This document shows, one piece after another, positions 20,679-21,329 of a stretch of DNA of 21,329 bases. Where the stretch lies: contig JAAAVE010000361.1 of NCBI GenBank assembly GCA_015679605.1, positions 1 through 21,329 of the forward strand. The letters run 5' to 3'. Below the pieces are notes generated by a model that made no database searches, was not told where the DNA came from, and saw only the letters and a list, made by a program, of their open reading frames with translations. This DNA comes from Podila epigama (lineage: Eukaryota > Mortierellomycota > Mortierellomycetes > Mortierellales > Mortierellaceae). Position 1 is the first letter of the stretch. Every line of letters starts with the position of its first letter. The position numbers and the translations under genes are program-made.

Positions 20679-21254
20679 ATGAGCGTTGAAGCCGAACACA
20701 CCCAGGTACACACAACCTCCTCTCCTTGTCCTGGACCATACCCGTCTGGATGACCCTTCACCTGGAGCAATGCCATGTCTCGCTTCACCTCGTCATGCTC
20801 ACTCATTTTCCTACCATCTGTTTGCTGTCTTCCTGTTTACCACAATAGCCCGTCCTCCAGAGCTACGTTGGTTTTGACTCGATCACCTCGCAGATTGAGA
20901 AGAAGCTCCTCAAGCGCGGTTTCCAGTTCAATGTCATGGTTGTCGGTGCGTTCTCTTTTATTAATATTTTATTTTTTTGTTCCTGAATGTCAAGAAGACA
21001 GATCACGTCTGTGCATCTCTCTCACTCATTGATGTAGCACCGTTTTTTCATTCATGCATTTCATCATTCGTGTTACTCACATGTGTCAATGTGCCTCTTT
21101 TGTTTCGTTATTTTTTGTGTTACAGGCCAGTCCGGACTTGGCAAGTCAACTCTCATCAACACCATCTTTGCCTCGCATCTGATTGACTCCAAGGGTCGCA
21201 CTCAGCCTGACGAGCCTACCCGTCAGACCGTTGAGATCCACTCCTTCACCGAGA
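20679..21254 (+). CDS. Septin, Cdc10-like, 5' part only (runs off the window)
   Basis: GTP-binding protein that assembles into hetero-oligomeric septin filaments at septa and the cell cortex. Exons seen: 20679-20705, 20849-20945, 21126-21254; introns of 143 and 180 bases, with a third donor GTAAGT at 21255. About 85 residues are visible. MSVEAEHTQ is followed by the conserved SYVGFDSITSQIEKKLLKRG (polybasic, membrane-facing), then FNVMVVGQSGLGKSTLINT, with P-loop GQSGLGKST, and FASHLIDSKG. This order and wording resemble yeast Cdc10 / S. pombe Spn2 and group 1A septins more than Cdc3, Cdc11 or Cdc12. The short first exon is chosen because it provides the only in-phase ATG with a good donor. 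The G3/G4 motifs lie beyond the edge. Confidence 0.88.
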
Positions 21255-21329
21255 GTAAGTGTGTTTTTGATTGATGGGATATACTTTTGGAAGAAAAAAA
21301 AAAAACGATATGGACACGGAGGGCGGGGG
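21255..21329 (+). other. Start of septin intron 3, truncated by the window edge
   Basis: Begins with GTAAGT, contains an A12 run and ends in a G-rich stretch. No acceptor before the edge. Confidence 0.7.

Noticed and set aside
1-21329. Mobile element, CRISPR array, prokaryotic defence system or specialised metabolite cluster
   Set aside because: No transposase, reverse transcriptase, terminal repeats, spaced direct repeats or biosynthetic enzymes were seen; all sizeable frames are housekeeping genes.

Overview
This is a gene-dense window of a nuclear genome from a filamentous fungus. The evidence is: many short GT-AG introns (about 90-180 bases, one of 658), long homopolymer and microsatellite runs in non-coding DNA, low-complexity protein tails, and a conserved fungal gene set (single-CAP-Gly CLIP-170, NAD kinase, class-V aminotransferase, XRCC2-type RecA paralogue, Nup192/Nup205, Cdc10-type septin). 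Keeping XRCC2 and having balanced base composition fits an early-diverging lineage such as Mucoromycota/Mortierellomycota better than a budding yeast, but that placement is inference and a database search would settle it.

Layout. 180-4974 (minus): CLIP-170-like microtubule plus-end protein, 3 exons. 4975-6549: divergent intergenic region rich in tandem repeats, a hairpin and a polypurine/polypyrimidine pair. 6550-10576 (plus): NAD kinase, 7 exons, with long disordered N- and C-terminal extensions. 10577-10730: short spacer with a composite palindrome. 10731-12571 (plus): class-V PLP aminotransferase (alanine-glyoxylate type), 6 exons. 12608-13814 (minus): XRCC2-like recombination protein, 2 exons, tail to tail with the aminotransferase (36 bases between stops). 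13815-14387: bidirectional promoter with CCAAT boxes and two perfect 14-base palindromes. 14388-20372 (plus): nuclear pore scaffold Nup192/Nup205, a 23-base first exon then a 5.8-kb exon. 20373-20678: spacer. 20679-21254 and beyond (plus): Cdc10-like septin, cut by the window edge.

Exon models were assembled by hand from splice signals, frame and family conservation. They join the reading frames seamlessly, but none is backed by transcripts. The genes are unrelated housekeeping functions (cytoskeleton, redox cofactor, amino acid metabolism, DNA repair, nuclear pore, septation); I see no cluster logic, no mobile element, no CRISPR array, no rRNA or tRNA, and no convincing new system. The items worth a second look are at the regulatory and isoform level: intron-retention isoforms in CLIP-170 and NAD kinase, an XRCC2 gene with a Gln-rich insert, palindromes in the XRCC2/NUP192 promoter, and a shared 11-base word behind two stop codons.
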